Source: CAIOZA01 sp964464375 (GTDB lineage Bacteria; Bacteroidota; Ignavibacteria; Kapaibacteriales; UBA2268). From it: a DNA stretch of 64,000 nt. Where the stretch lies: positions 1-64,000 of the forward strand of contig CAYXFU010000006.1 of assembly GCA_964464375.1 (NCBI GenBank). Reading direction: 5' to 3'. The first letter of the stretch is position 1. Each line of letters begins with the position of its first letter. This document shows, in pieces, positions 41,648 through 51,684 of the stretch. The translations under genes and the position numbers were made by a program. The notes under the pieces were generated by a model. That model was not told the DNA's origin and searched no databases. It saw nothing but the letters and a program-made list of their open reading frames with translations.

Positions 41648-44600
41648 ATGTTAAAGAAAAACATAGGAGTAGTTCTGGGACTATGGATTATCTTTTTTGC
41701 TTTTTCTTTCGGTCTCAATGCCAGACCAATCGAAAACGAAAAAGGTAAAAGCGATGAAGAACTACGTAAGGTTTCACAGATTTACGATCTCCAGCGAAAT
41801 ACTGTTAGTAACATTCAGTTCTATACAACTAATTATGGTATTTTTGGCTTGGATGTAGCTAGAAACAGAGGCGGTGGTTATTGGCCCCGTGGCTCACAGA
41901 ACCAATATATCTTTGCCGGCGGTGTCTGGTTAGCGGCACTTAAGGTAAGACCAGGTGATACTACAACAAGGAAATATTGCACAATCACCTATAACCCGAA
42001 CAATGGTAGATCATGGATGGCTCCGGGGCGTATGGATCCTAATTCAACAGCTAAAGATCTTGCTGATAATAACGAGATCACAAAGTACAGAACATACTTT
42101 TCAACGGATTTTAAAGCCGGTGACGGTGCACCGATATTAGCTGATGACGGTGAAAACTGGCCCATTTGGGACATTAATACAAATGATACAATCAAGGTTG
42201 ACAGATATTTTGGTAAGTATGTTGACGACAAGTCAGCAAGAAGCAGAGCAACTTATGGCAAAGGACCTGCATTCATTTCGGGTGAAGATATTTTCAGTAC
42301 ATACAAGGATACTGATGTCAACCTTTATGATGGTGGAGCTAGTCAACGTAAGAATCTTGGTTATCCACTTCGCTTACAGTTTGAACAAATGATTTATTCA
42401 TGGGGATTCGGTGACTATCGTGATTTTATATTTTTAAAATATGATATTACCAATTATTCTAAGGATACTCTCCAACAATGCTGGATGGCTCCTGTTATGG
42501 ACGTTGATATAGCAGTTGCTACTAACTCCCAGAATGGTGCAGGTAATGACCGTTGCAGATATTATGAAGAAGATCCTTCGTTGAACCTTGCTGTGCAGTG
42601 GTCGATGTCAGATCAGGGTGAAAAGGGACAAGGATTCGGCTATCTTGGTTTCGACTTTCTCGAAAGTCCTGCCGTTTATACAGTTAATCTTCCAAAAAAG
42701 ATTACTTTGACAACAAACGGTAACGTATCAAACTACGACATAAAAGAATATATGTCACTTACTGATACCACCTTTATAGTTCGTGACACTACGTCAAAGA
42801 CTGGATTTAGAGACTCATTAGTCATACTTACTGACACACTTGTAAAACATACCACAATGACCATAACGGACAATAGCGGTAAGTTAGACACTACTGTTAA
42901 ACAATCGTTCAATATTGTTGACAATATCAGAAGAGACAAGAAATTCTACATAAATAAAGAACAGCTCGGACTGCAGACATTCCGTAACTGGCCCATTACC
43001 GAAGATAAAAATGGAGACGACGAAAGATATAACTTTATGTCGTCCAAATCCCGTGACGGTGATAATGGCTCAGGTGATAAGAGATTCATGATGGCAACCG
43101 GTCCATTTAATATGCTCCCGGGTGATACTGCACGCGTAGTTGTGGGAATGATACTTGCCTCCCCAACTGTTCGTGATGAAGCCGATGGTTCAAATGCTGA
43201 TCTTGCTGAGCTTGTCAAAAAAGACAAGTTTGCACAGGCAGTATATGACGATAACTTCCGTGCTCCTCAGCCTCCGGACAGAACAATCATTACAAAATGG
43301 ACACCACTTAATAATGCAGTTCAGATTGAATTCGACAGCACATCTGAAATGTCGGTCGATGATCTTGAAATGGGACTAGCATTTATGGGATACAGAATTT
43401 ATCGTGCCCAAAGAACTGATATTGATACTTTCAGTACAAATATTATTGCTACACCTACAGCCGATGATCCAAAAACTAAAGGACCTCTTGGCTGGAAGCA
43501 AGTAGCTTCCTGGAGTATTCCTACTCCATGCTATAAATCAACTTACAAAGCAGGCAAGAATGATTTGAAAGTAGCCGATCTACCAATGATCGATTCATTG
43601 AAAATCGTAGGGCCTGTTTATATGCCTGATGGAACAATAGACTCTACATCCATTTGCGTTATGCGGGTTGGTCGTGGTGTTAAATTTTTCAGAGATTCAA
43701 TAGTTAAAGCATGGGATATGTTCGGAAGTATTAATTTCTTTGGTGTTCAGCCTTTCCGTGGTGCCTATCTGCCAGTTATCGGTCTTATCGATACCGGTAT
43801 TGTAAGTGCTCCATGGGGAAAGTACTATGAGAAAATACTAGGCAATGCTAAACTACCGTTTTATTATAATCCGTTCAAGCCATCGTCAAATACAAATAAA
43901 TTGCTGACTGAAATATTGATTGGACAAATAAAGCTCGATCCTGCAACGGTTCCGTACAATCCATTGCTTACACAGTTGCAGACTATTAATATCAATCCGC
44001 TTGATACGGCACTTCTATTAAAGAGAGTTGCAGATACATTATATCTTAAGAATACATATAGGACTGCAGTTATCAATGAAAAACCACAATTGCTTATTGA
44101 TAGGGTTATACCTCTTCCAGGAGGCGATATTAATAAATGTATGAATGATACTAATAAAATCAAACAGGTACTCGATCAGGTTTATAACTTTATCAAAGCA
44201 GGAAATGCTAAAGTAAAATTCAGCAAATTTGAACAATCCGATTCTGTCCGTATAAATGTTATTACGCCCTACATGTCTTTAATAACGAACGGTCGTACAT
44301 TCACAGACATCGGCGATGACAACCGGGACGGGTTTATCCAAACAAACTCCGATCCAACAAAAACAGAAAAACTGCTCAATTCGGTTGATTATAATTATAG
44401 AATTTTAGCTTATGACGAAGGTGCATTCAATCAGCCGACACCGGGAAAATTGAATGATGCGTCTGAAGGGTTACCGAATCAAAAGCGGACTCATCCGGCA
44501 GCTTCACCAGCTGGCAACCAATCACAATTCACAGTTACCTATGTTGACAGTGCAAAAATTGGTGGTCTATTTAATTTTAAATTCTATGGAACAAATCAAG

Positions 44601-46363
44601 ACAGAGTAAATCAGTTATTAGCCGGACATGAGCTCGAACTGGAATTCTCTCCATATTGGCAATCATCAGAAGTTCCATTGCCGGAAACCACTCCCCAAAG
44701 AACAATAGAATTTGGACTATACTATCGCAATGTTGTAGTTACTGATATCACAACTGGCAAACTTGTATTTTCAGGCAGAACAATTTTCGAATCCGATCCA
44801 TGCAATTGGTCTTACAGAGGTGGATTTACAGAGAATGCTCAATCCTGGTATATGTCCGATACAACTATAGTGGATCCTTATAATCCGGAAAGATCTTCAT
44901 CATTTGGTTTATTCCATAACGATGAAATTTTCCAAAGAAGCGGTTATTTCACTACAGGTGACTTCCGTCAATATGGTTATTGCTATTCTCAGCCATTTGT
45001 GATGCCTTACGAGAATACATTTGGCTTCTCATTCAATTATTCTCTTCAGCAGAATGGCGGTTTCTTTAGACCAGATACAAACAGCAAGAGAACAACAATT
45101 GGTATGACACCATATTATCCTCATCTTGGTTCTAACTTAAATGATCCAACATATATCAATACAACTTATATGAATGGGTTTATTAGTTATGGCAAAGAAA
45201 TTGGCTATGGCGACAAAGGAGTTTTTGGAACTTTTACAGCGTTTGGTGCACCATCTTATGGTAGTTTCAATAATGGTGGAGGTGATTTTGTTGTTACTTT
45301 CCAACCAGGTGGCACAGAAGATATGACTTTGACATTTGGAAAGAAGACACCAGGTCCTCAAACAACTAAGACTTTCAAAGTACCATATTTAACTGCAACT
45401 GTTGCTAATGCAAGATTTTACAAAAGACCAAACGAATTCGGCGATTCGACAATTGTTAAGTACAATGTACCTTTTGAGCACATGTCGTTCCCAATCGATG
45501 ACGGTAAAGCCCAGCCAGGTGAAGTCAGACATAAAGGAACGCCATACTTAAAAAGTTTAGGTCTTAAGAGTGATGATTTTATCGGCAAATTTAACTTGTC
45601 AGCTATGGCTTGGGTTAACTCAAGGTATAACAGCAAGACATTAAAAATGCCTGATCAAAGAGCTGTACCTTCCGACAGTGTTGCAGACTACAAAGAACTT
45701 ATTGCAGGACAGCAAGGAAGATACTATCTATCATCTGTTTCTACAGACGGCATTGATACTGTTGATTTTACAAATCAAATCAACATAGCCGGTGTCTATT
45801 TCAATTTCGATTATGCAAATAAGGGACAATTTGAAAAAACAGGTATTAGACAATGGCCTAATATCCCAGACGCCGAATATGTCTATGGTACTGACTTCAA
45901 AGCCGGAGATAACGTTACCCTAAAGGTTAGCGGTGGTACTTTCGGTCTGCCTATGCCCGGTGCAAAGGTTAGAGTTAAAGTATCCGGTACAGAAGTACCA
46001 AACAATGAATATACAAAAGAAATGCTAGACAAGATTACGGTTGTTCCGAATCCTTACTACATAACACATCAGATGCAGGCTTCGCCTTATGACGCAAAGT
46101 TATATTTTACTAAGCTTCCCAAGCGTTGCACAATCAGCATATTTACTGTAGCAGGTGATCTTGTACAGGTAATAAATCACGATGAAACTAATGCGACAGA
46201 CGCAACCAAGCACGGTCTCGATGTATGGAATCTTCTCTCCAGCAACCAGCAGAGAGTCCAGAGTCAAACATTCATAGCTGTCATCAAAGCCGATAATGGC
46301 GTTGAGTCAGTAGTGCAGTTCTCAGTTGTAGTTGGCGGATTCCGTTTGATACCTGAAAATTAA
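41648..46363 (+). CDS. Very large secreted protein of unknown function with FlgD/T9SS-like C-terminal fold
   Basis: 1571 residues with a signal peptide (KKNIGVVLGLWIIFFAFSFGLNA). The N-terminal region (NTVSNIQFYTTNYGIFG…GGYWPRGSQNQYIFAGGVWLAALK) is a pattern I associate with large secreted proteins of Ignavibacteria-like genomes. The middle contains fibronectin-like segments (ITKWTPLNNAVQIEFDS…GYRIYRAQR). The end (VVPNPYYITHQ…LYFTKLPKRCTISIFTVAGDLV…) resembles a FlgD-type or sorting-domain fold, but finishes with an atypical VVGGFRLIPEN. It lies between a TonB receptor and a PorV-family gene, which suggests T9SS export. Function unknown. Confidence 0.7.
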   Translation: MLKKNIGVVLGLWIIFFAFSFGLNARPIENEKGKSDEELRKVSQIYDLQRNTVSNIQFYTTNYGIFGLDVARNRGGGYWPRGSQNQYIFAGGVWLAALKVRPGDTTTRKYCTITYNPNNGRSWMAPGRMDPNSTAKDLADNNEITKYRTYFSTDFKAGDGAPILADDGENWPIWDINTNDTIKVDRYFGKYVDDKSARSRATYGKGPAFISGEDIFSTYKDTDVNLYDGGASQRKNLGYPLRLQFEQMIYSWGFGDYRDFIFLKYDITNYSKDTLQQCWMAPVMDVDIAVATNSQNGAGNDRCRYYEEDPSLNLAVQWSMSDQGEKGQGFGYLGFDFLESPAVYTVNLPKKITLTTNGNVSNYDIKEYMSLTDTTFIVRDTTSKTGFRDSLVILTDTLVKHTTMTITDNSGKLDTTVKQSFNIVDNIRRDKKFYINKEQLGLQTFRNWPITEDKNGDDERYNFMSSKSRDGDNGSGDKRFMMATGPFNMLPGDTARVVVGMILASPTVRDEADGSNADLAELVKKDKFAQAVYDDNFRAPQPPDRTIITKWTPLNNAVQIEFDSTSEMSVDDLEMGLAFMGYRIYRAQRTDIDTFSTNIIATPTADDPKTKGPLGWKQVASWSIPTPCYKSTYKAGKNDLKVADLPMIDSLKIVGPVYMPDGTIDSTSICVMRVGRGVKFFRDSIVKAWDMFGSINFFGVQPFRGAYLPVIGLIDTGIVSAPWGKYYEKILGNAKLPFYYNPFKPSSNTNKLLTEILIGQIKLDPATVPYNPLLTQLQTININPLDTALLLKRVADTLYLKNTYRTAVINEKPQLLIDRVIPLPGGDINKCMNDTNKIKQVLDQVYNFIKAGNAKVKFSKFEQSDSVRINVITPYMSLITNGRTFTDIGDDNRDGFIQTNSDPTKTEKLLNSVDYNYRILAYDEGAFNQPTPGKLNDASEGLPNQKRTHPAASPAGNQSQFTVTYVDSAKIGGLFNFKFYGTNQDRVNQLLAGHELELEFSPYWQSSEVPLPETTPQRTIEFGLYYRNVVVTDITTGKLVFSGRTIFESDPCNWSYRGGFTENAQSWYMSDTTIVDPYNPERSSSFGLFHNDEIFQRSGYFTTGDFRQYGYCYSQPFVMPYENTFGFSFNYSLQQNGGFFRPDTNSKRTTIGMTPYYPHLGSNLNDPTYINTTYMNGFISYGKEIGYGDKGVFGTFTAFGAPSYGSFNNGGGDFVVTFQPGGTEDMTLTFGKKTPGPQTTKTFKVPYLTATVANARFYKRPNEFGDSTIVKYNVPFEHMSFPIDDGKAQPGEVRHKGTPYLKSLGLKSDDFIGKFNLSAMAWVNSRYNSKTLKMPDQRAVPSDSVADYKELIAGQQGRYYLSSVSTDGIDTVDFTNQINIAGVYFNFDYANKGQFEKTGIRQWPNIPDAEYVYGTDFKAGDNVTLKVSGGTFGLPMPGAKVRVKVSGTEVPNNEYTKEMLDKITVVPNPYYITHQMQASPYDAKLYFTKLPKRCTISIFTVAGDLVQVINHDETNATDATKHGLDVWNLLSSNQQRVQSQTFIAVIKADNGVESVVQFSVVVGGFRLIPEN

Positions 46364-46400
46364 TTAACGTTCGGAACAAAAAAAATTGGAGTATATTATT

Positions 46401-47447
46401 ATGAAAAAAATATTTAAATTTAATTTAATTGCACTTCTGATGGTTATTCTTGCACTCCCTGCGCTTGCAGTCGATCCAGTAAGTGCGATAAAAGGTTCAT
46501 CCGGAGGCCAGTTTGTTAAAGTCGGTGCCGCCGGTGGCCAGTTCTTGAAAATTGGAGTAGGAGCTCGTGCTGCTGGTATGGGTGGAGCTTATTCATCTGT
46601 AGCAGACGACCTCACAGCTCTCTATTGGAATCCGGCAGGTTTGGCAGACGTTAAGGGCGTATCAGGATCTTTTTCCTATACCTCCTGGTTCTATGGATTT
46701 TCGCACATGTTTGCTGCTGCGACAATGCCTCTTGGAACTAACTTCCAGATTGCTGTACAAATTATTTCGCTAACAAGTCAGAATATCGAAGTAACAACTT
46801 TCGATCAGCCCGATGGAACAGGACTTTTCTACAAAGTTCAGGACTTATCAGGTGGATTGACATTGAGTGGCTTCCTGACTAATCAGTTCTCATTTGGTGT
46901 TACAGCTAAATATGTAAGCAATGGTATTGCAAATCTTTCAGCTGGAGGAATTGCATTCGATATTGGAACAAAATATGAAACCGGTGTTCAGGGTATTAAG
47001 ATTGGATTTGCAATAATGAATCTTGGAACAGAACAACAATATTCCGGTTCTGATCTACAGAGTACAATGAAATTGGATCCTGCTTTCAAACAGGCTCCTC
47101 AGGATTTTGCAATTCTTGCTTATCCATTTCAACTGCCACTGACTTTCCGTGCCGGTATCTCGTCCGAACTGATCAAATCAGAAGAGCACGCACTTACAGC
47201 CGCTTTCGATTTTGTAACTATGTCGGATATATCCGAACAGTTCATCATCGGAGCAGAATACACATGGAATGACCTACTCTCTCTTCGCGGTGGTTATGTA
47301 TTTGGTCAGTCACAATTCAATATTTGCGGTGGCGTTGGCATAAAATATATAGGTGGTGGATTAGATGGAGCACTTGATTATTCATTAACTCCGACTGTTA
47401 ATCTCGGTCTTGTTAATAGAATAGGCGTTTCTGTTAAAATGAAATAA
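46401..47447 (+). CDS. PorV/PorQ-family outer-membrane protein
   Basis: 348 residues from the ATG at 46401, preceded by TTGGAG. Signal peptide MKKIFKFNLIALLMVILALPALA. The family signature is clear: FLKIGVGARAAGMGGAYSSVADDLTALYWNPAGLA, then FxxxSWFYGFSHMFAAATMPL. It ends in barrel strands (LSLRGGYVFG, FNICGGVGIKY). PorV is the outer-membrane shuttle that hands T9SS cargo to the sortase, and relatives occur next to cargo genes. Its place after the 1571-residue gene suggests dedicated help for that protein. A strong terminator follows. Confidence 0.88.
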   Translation: MKKIFKFNLIALLMVILALPALAVDPVSAIKGSSGGQFVKVGAAGGQFLKIGVGARAAGMGGAYSSVADDLTALYWNPAGLADVKGVSGSFSYTSWFYGFSHMFAAATMPLGTNFQIAVQIISLTSQNIEVTTFDQPDGTGLFYKVQDLSGGLTLSGFLTNQFSFGVTAKYVSNGIANLSAGGIAFDIGTKYETGVQGIKIGFAIMNLGTEQQYSGSDLQSTMKLDPAFKQAPQDFAILAYPFQLPLTFRAGISSELIKSEEHALTAAFDFVTMSDISEQFIIGAEYTWNDLLSLRGGYVFGQSQFNICGGVGIKYIGGGLDGALDYSLTPTVNLGLVNRIGVSVKMK

Positions 47448-47475
47448 TTCTTTATTTCAAAATATATGGTTAAAT

Positions 47476-47509
47476 TGCCGTTGTATAATAATGCAACGGC
47501 ATTTTTTTT
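47476..47509 (+). terminator. Intrinsic terminator of the surface gene cluster
   Basis: Stem TGCCGTTG / CAACGGCA with loop TATAATAATG, followed by eight T. Confidence 0.9.
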
Positions 47510-47527
47510 ATTTTAACTTTTTTCTTG

Positions 47528-48940
47528 ATGATTAAATATACAATTAGTGTGATTTTATTGGCTCTTATTCTGATTGCTTCAAACACCGAAGCTCAGATAA
47601 AGCTTGATTTTGATGCCTCAACATTTCACCTTGATGATGCTAAATCAATTTGCGAAATTTATTATTCATTCCCTGACAATTCTGTTAAATATAGCCTTGT
47701 AGCCAATGGGTTTCGTGCTGTTGTACTAATGAAACTTCTTATACTCAAGGAAAATAAGGTTATTGATTCTATTAAATGGGAACAACCTGTTTTCTCAATC
47801 AAACCTATAGAAGTTTATACTTCAGATTTCACCGGTATTTATAACTTTAATATACCGATAGGGAAATATAAGCTAATACTCACAGCCACTGATTCCTCTA
47901 ATCAGATGAATAATATTACAAAAAAGCTGGATATTAATGTAAGGAAGATACGGCAAACAAAGATTGATATCAGCGATATCCAGTTATCAGTAGCAATCGA
48001 AAGTGAGCGGAATAAATCTGCTGACTGGAGTGATTCATTCAAAAAGAAAGGGTTATTTGTCATCCCAAATCCCAAGGCTGAGATCATGGCAAATAAGGAG
48101 CCGTTGAACTCTTATGCTGAAATATACAGATTGGATAAATTCGAAAAAAAAGGCGTAAAGATTCGTTATCAGCTCTTTGACGCTACAAATTCTGAAGTAT
48201 TCAAATATGAGCGGGATAAAAAACCTCAGGGAGATTCATTTGTTGACATTATATCAATTCCTCTTGAAGCGATTGGTGGAGGTGTTTATTTTTATCGTAT
48301 TACTGTAATGTCCAAAGATTTCGATGACGATTCTGTGTCGTCTACAAAGAAAATCTACATTCTCAATTCGGACATCAAACCTCAGGAACTAACTCCTTTC
48401 TTAGAAAGTTATTCATTTGAAAGAAGCGAATTTTCTACAATGGGACCCGAGAAAGTAGAAACTACCTTTCAGCAGATAAAGTGGCTAACTGATGATTACG
48501 AAAAAGATATATTCGAAAGATGTACAGCAACTTCTGCAAAACAACGTTTTCTATTTGCTTTCTGGAAAAAGAGAAATCCGGACACTACAGCTTTCTACAA
48601 TAAAGCTCTTGAAGATTTCCGGCAAAGGATTGACTATGCAAATGATAAATATAAAATTGGGTTGCTGAAGGAAGGCTGGAAGACTGATAGGGGAAGAGTA
48701 TTAATCAAATATAAGTATCCAACTACAATCGATCGGATTCCTCAAAAAGCGGAGCAACCTGCTTATGAGATTTGGCATTACGATGAAATTCAGGGTGGTG
48801 TTCAGTTTGTCTTTATTGATTTCTCGAACAATGGTAGTTATCTCCAGGTACATTCTACTGCAACGGGAGAAGTCATAAATGATACTTGGAAAGATCAATA
48901 TATAGAACAGAAAACCCGAAAATCCTCCGGTGGATATTAG
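47528..48940 (+). CDS. GWxTD-domain secreted protein
   Basis: 470 residues; signal peptide MIKYTISVILLALILIASNTEA. The start is the ATG at 47528; the TTG just before it is in frame. The C-terminal domain has the signature LLKEGWKTDRGRVLIKYKYPTTIDRIP followed by YEIWHYDEIQGGVQFVFIDFS. This domain is common in Bacteroidota/Chlorobiota exported proteins; its function is unknown. The N-terminal part is strand-rich. It is followed 24 bases later by the lpxL-like gene. Confidence 0.88.
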   Translation: MIKYTISVILLALILIASNTEAQIKLDFDASTFHLDDAKSICEIYYSFPDNSVKYSLVANGFRAVVLMKLLILKENKVIDSIKWEQPVFSIKPIEVYTSDFTGIYNFNIPIGKYKLILTATDSSNQMNNITKKLDINVRKIRQTKIDISDIQLSVAIESERNKSADWSDSFKKKGLFVIPNPKAEIMANKEPLNSYAEIYRLDKFEKKGVKIRYQLFDATNSEVFKYERDKKPQGDSFVDIISIPLEAIGGGVYFYRITVMSKDFDDDSVSSTKKIYILNSDIKPQELTPFLESYSFERSEFSTMGPEKVETTFQQIKWLTDDYEKDIFERCTATSAKQRFLFAFWKKRNPDTTAFYNKALEDFRQRIDYANDKYKIGLLKEGWKTDRGRVLIKYKYPTTIDRIPQKAEQPAYEIWHYDEIQGGVQFVFIDFSNNGSYLQVHSTATGEVINDTWKDQYIEQKTRKSSGGY

Positions 48941-48964
48941 CGAGGAAAATCACTGATTATTTTC

Positions 48965-49870
48965 ATGAAAAAAATTATTAACTTCATAGTATATGGCTTT
49001 TTGGTTTGTTTAAGCTTCCTGACAAATGCCCTCACGATCAAGATGAGAACACGGCTAGGAGGTTTCTTAGGCAGATTGATTGCAATAATTGCTCCCAAAC
49101 GCGTACAGATTGCTAATGACAATCTTACTCAAGCATTCCCCGATAAATCTCCGAATTGGATAAATGAAACCACTAACGGTTGTTTCAGAAATCTAGGGAT
49201 AGTACTTCTCGAAATTCTCTTGCTAAGGACTATTTCAAAAACCAAGCTGAACAGCTATATTAAATTTAATAATCTTGAATTAATAGAAAAATTGAAACAA
49301 CAGAATACAGGAATTCTGATGCTTTCCGGTCATTATGGTAATTGGGAAATCCTGGCACTTGGTGGTGGTATACAGGTTTCTATACCAATAGTTATGGTAG
49401 TGGAACCACAGCGCAATAAATATATGAGTGATGATATGTATAAAATGAGAACTAAATTTGGGAACATGACTACATCACGCTATCAAGCCGCTCGCGAGAT
49501 AGTTAATGCAATTAAAAAGAATTATGTTGTTGCTCTTCTCGTTGACCAAAGTGCAACAAGTAATAAAGACATATTTGTTGATTTCTTTGGAAGACCAGCC
49601 GCTACATTCGAGGCACCGGCTAATCTAGCTCTGAGATTCAAGATACCCGTTGTCTTTGGTGTTGCTGTCAGACAGTCAGATGGCACATATAAAGTTGATT
49701 TAACGCAAATTACTCACGATGATCTTCAATACGACAAACAAGGGATAGAGGAATTCACCAAACGTCACGTAAAAGCATTGGAAGATGCTATACGTGATCA
49801 TCCCGATCAATGGGCTTGGATGCATAAGCGTTGGAAACATCAACCTCCTAAAGGAACAGATAATGCGTAA
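48965..49870 (+). CDS. LpxL/HtrB-family lipid A acyltransferase
   Basis: 301 residues. One N-terminal membrane helix (IVYGFLVCLSFLTNALTI). The acyltransferase motif is LSGHYGNWEILAL (H-x4-E), followed by VVALLVDQSATSNKDIFVDFFGRPA and a C-terminal DHPDQWAWMHKRWK, as in lauroyl/myristoyl transferases. It adds a secondary acyl chain to lipid A at the inner membrane. Overlap of 8 bases with the waaF-like gene downstream shows an LPS operon. Confidence 0.92.
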   Translation: MKKIINFIVYGFLVCLSFLTNALTIKMRTRLGGFLGRLIAIIAPKRVQIANDNLTQAFPDKSPNWINETTNGCFRNLGIVLLEILLLRTISKTKLNSYIKFNNLELIEKLKQQNTGILMLSGHYGNWEILALGGGIQVSIPIVMVVEPQRNKYMSDDMYKMRTKFGNMTTSRYQAAREIVNAIKKNYVVALLVDQSATSNKDIFVDFFGRPAATFEAPANLALRFKIPVVFGVAVRQSDGTYKVDLTQITHDDLQYDKQGIEEFTKRHVKALEDAIRDHPDQWAWMHKRWKHQPPKGTDNA

Positions 49871-50909
49871 ACCATCAATTAATGATTTTCGGCATATATG
49901 TATTATTCAAACAGCTTTCCTTGGCGATGTTGTTCTTACATTACCTCTTGCTCAGGCAATCAAAAATTATAATCCTAATATTCAGATTAGCTTTGTCTCG
50001 ACTCCCGTTGCCGCTGGCGTGACTATTTCAGCAAAAGCAATAGATTACATTGTTACTTATGACAAGCGTGGCATACGTCGCGGTTATGATGGTATAAAGT
50101 TCCTGTCACAACATCTCAAAGCTCAGGAAGTGGATTGCATTATCTCACCTCATCGTTCTCTAAGATCTACTTTGGTATCTTTATTGACAGGGGCACGTTA
50201 TTCCGTTGGATTCGACAAGTCTTCGATGGCGATACTTTATAGTCGCAGGGTTAAGTATATCAAAACTCATCACGAAATTGATCGTAATCTTGATCTTTTA
50301 ACGGCTTTTTCTGATTATGATGATATAATCAAATCCGGCTCTTCTGTTGAAATTGAAGTGCATGACGGGGATAAATCTTTTGTTGAATCTCTATTGATTC
50401 AGAACAAAATTACCGATAATGCAAAACTGGTTGTTATGGCTCCCGGTTCTGTCTGGGAAACCAAAAGATGGAAAGAATATCATTTCGCAAATTTAGCCGC
50501 TATGCTTAAGTCCGAAGGGTTTTCAGTAGTTTCAATAGGCTCAGAGGATGACAAGGATTTATGCAAGAGGATAACAGGGGAGAATGGATACAATTTTGCA
50601 GGTAAACTCACAATTCCGCAAACACTCCATTTGCTGTCGCTGGCTTCGGTTCTTGTTACTAACGATAGTGCCCCGACTCACTTTGCCGGGTTGGTCGGAA
50701 CTCCAACGATAACGATCTTTGGACCGACTTCACCGATCTTTGGATTTGGTCCATTAGGCGAGAAAGATATAAGTCTTGAATTATCCGATCTGAAATGTAA
50801 ACCATGCTCAATTCATGGAGCAAAATCATGTCCTATCAAAACACACGAATGTATGGAGAATCTACATCCCAAGCAGGTTTACGAGGCAATTCAATCTATA
50901 GTGAAATGA
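49863..50909 (+). CDS. waaF: ADP-heptose:LPS heptosyltransferase (GT9, WaaF-like)
   Basis: 348 residues from the ATG at 49863 (AAAGGA upstream); an in-frame ATG at 49785 lies inside the acyltransferase gene. GT9 hallmarks: IIQTAFLGDVVLTLPLAQAI, ISPHRSLRSTLVSLLTGA, APGSVWETKRWKEYHFANLA, LVTNDSAPTHFAGLVGTPTITIFGPT, and the cysteine-rich CKPCSIHGAKSCPIKTHECM of RfaF-type enzymes. It adds heptose to the LPS core. The specific acceptor cannot be told from sequence. Confidence 0.88.
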   Translation: MRKPSINDFRHICIIQTAFLGDVVLTLPLAQAIKNYNPNIQISFVSTPVAAGVTISAKAIDYIVTYDKRGIRRGYDGIKFLSQHLKAQEVDCIISPHRSLRSTLVSLLTGARYSVGFDKSSMAILYSRRVKYIKTHHEIDRNLDLLTAFSDYDDIIKSGSSVEIEVHDGDKSFVESLLIQNKITDNAKLVVMAPGSVWETKRWKEYHFANLAAMLKSEGFSVVSIGSEDDKDLCKRITGENGYNFAGKLTIPQTLHLLSLASVLVTNDSAPTHFAGLVGTPTITIFGPTSPIFGFGPLGEKDISLELSDLKCKPCSIHGAKSCPIKTHECMENLHPKQVYEAIQSIVK

Positions 50910-50960
50910 AGTAACCCAAATACAAAAGTCGCAATTATCAAGAAATTAAGAAAAATTCTA

Positions 50961-51344
50961 CTACCAGAAGATATCAACCTCATATTTGTAAAAATTTCTG
51001 TCAGCAGTAATTATCGGATAATGATTGTTAATTGCCTGAGAAATAATTATCCTATCGAAGGGATCGTTATGGTGATTTGATAATGTTGAATTAATTAAAA
51101 TATCTTCAAAAACAATTGGGAGAATTTTAATACTTTTCTGGTCTTAATGAGATTTCAAATCAATAAGTGGAATATTCAATGTCAATTTCTGTAATTTAAT
51201 TTTTATTGATATTTCCCACAAACTGGCAATACTAATAAAAATATCATTCTCCAAATTTTCAATTGCATCCTTGGATAATATGCTTAATTTAGGATTCCCT
51301 TCCAAATCCCAAATCAAGGCATGAGTATCCAAAAGAAAATTCAT
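50961..51344 (-). pseudogene. VapC-like PIN-domain toxin interrupted by an in-frame TAA
   Basis: From the ATG at 51344 the frame reads FLLDTHALIWDLEGNPKLS…IASLWEISIKIKL…LIDLKSH, then a TAA at 51144-51146. It continues in the same frame with DQKSIKILPIVFEDIL…HHNDPFDRIIISQA…PIITADRNFYKYEVDIFW and a TAG at 50961. The second part holds the remaining acidic residues of a PIN ribonuclease (DPFDR and TADRNF). The whole would be a normal VapC of about 127 residues, so a single stop has probably inactivated the toxin. The ATG overlaps the antitoxin stop (TAATG). Confidence 0.88.
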
Positions 51345-51559
51345 TAGGTGTATTCCTTGAATTCAGCGATGGGAGCATCAAAGTCATCACTCATTTTTAT
51401 TTTGCCCTTTAAACTACCAAAAACATTGCGTTTAAGGGATTTATTCTCTTCAATATTTATGTTGGCTTTATTAGATAAAAACTCAATAAAATCATTTGCC
51501 TCCTGTTTGTAAATATCGGGAAGCTGTTCGTATTGAGTTAAAATTGGTAATGTCTGCAT
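51344..51559 (-). CDS. DUF2281-type (VapB-like) antitoxin
   Basis: 71 residues: YEQLPDIYKQEANDFIEFLSNK, then KRNVFGSLKGKIKMSDDFDAPIAEFKEY. The end is the DUF2281 signature that binds PIN toxins. It lies directly upstream of, and overlaps, the broken vapC. The antitoxin frame itself is intact. Confidence 0.85.
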   Translation of the reverse strand: MQTLPILTQYEQLPDIYKQEANDFIEFLSNKANINIEENKSLKRNVFGSLKGKIKMSDDFDAPIAEFKEYT

Positions 51560-51684
51560 GAGTTATTATGATTGTTTCAAAAAATAATTTACGAGCAGAA
51601 TAACAAATTATTTTATTCCATGTTATTAGAAGCACATTCTCTGTTTACTTTCTACTTTTAACTTTATACTTTCAACTGAGTGAA

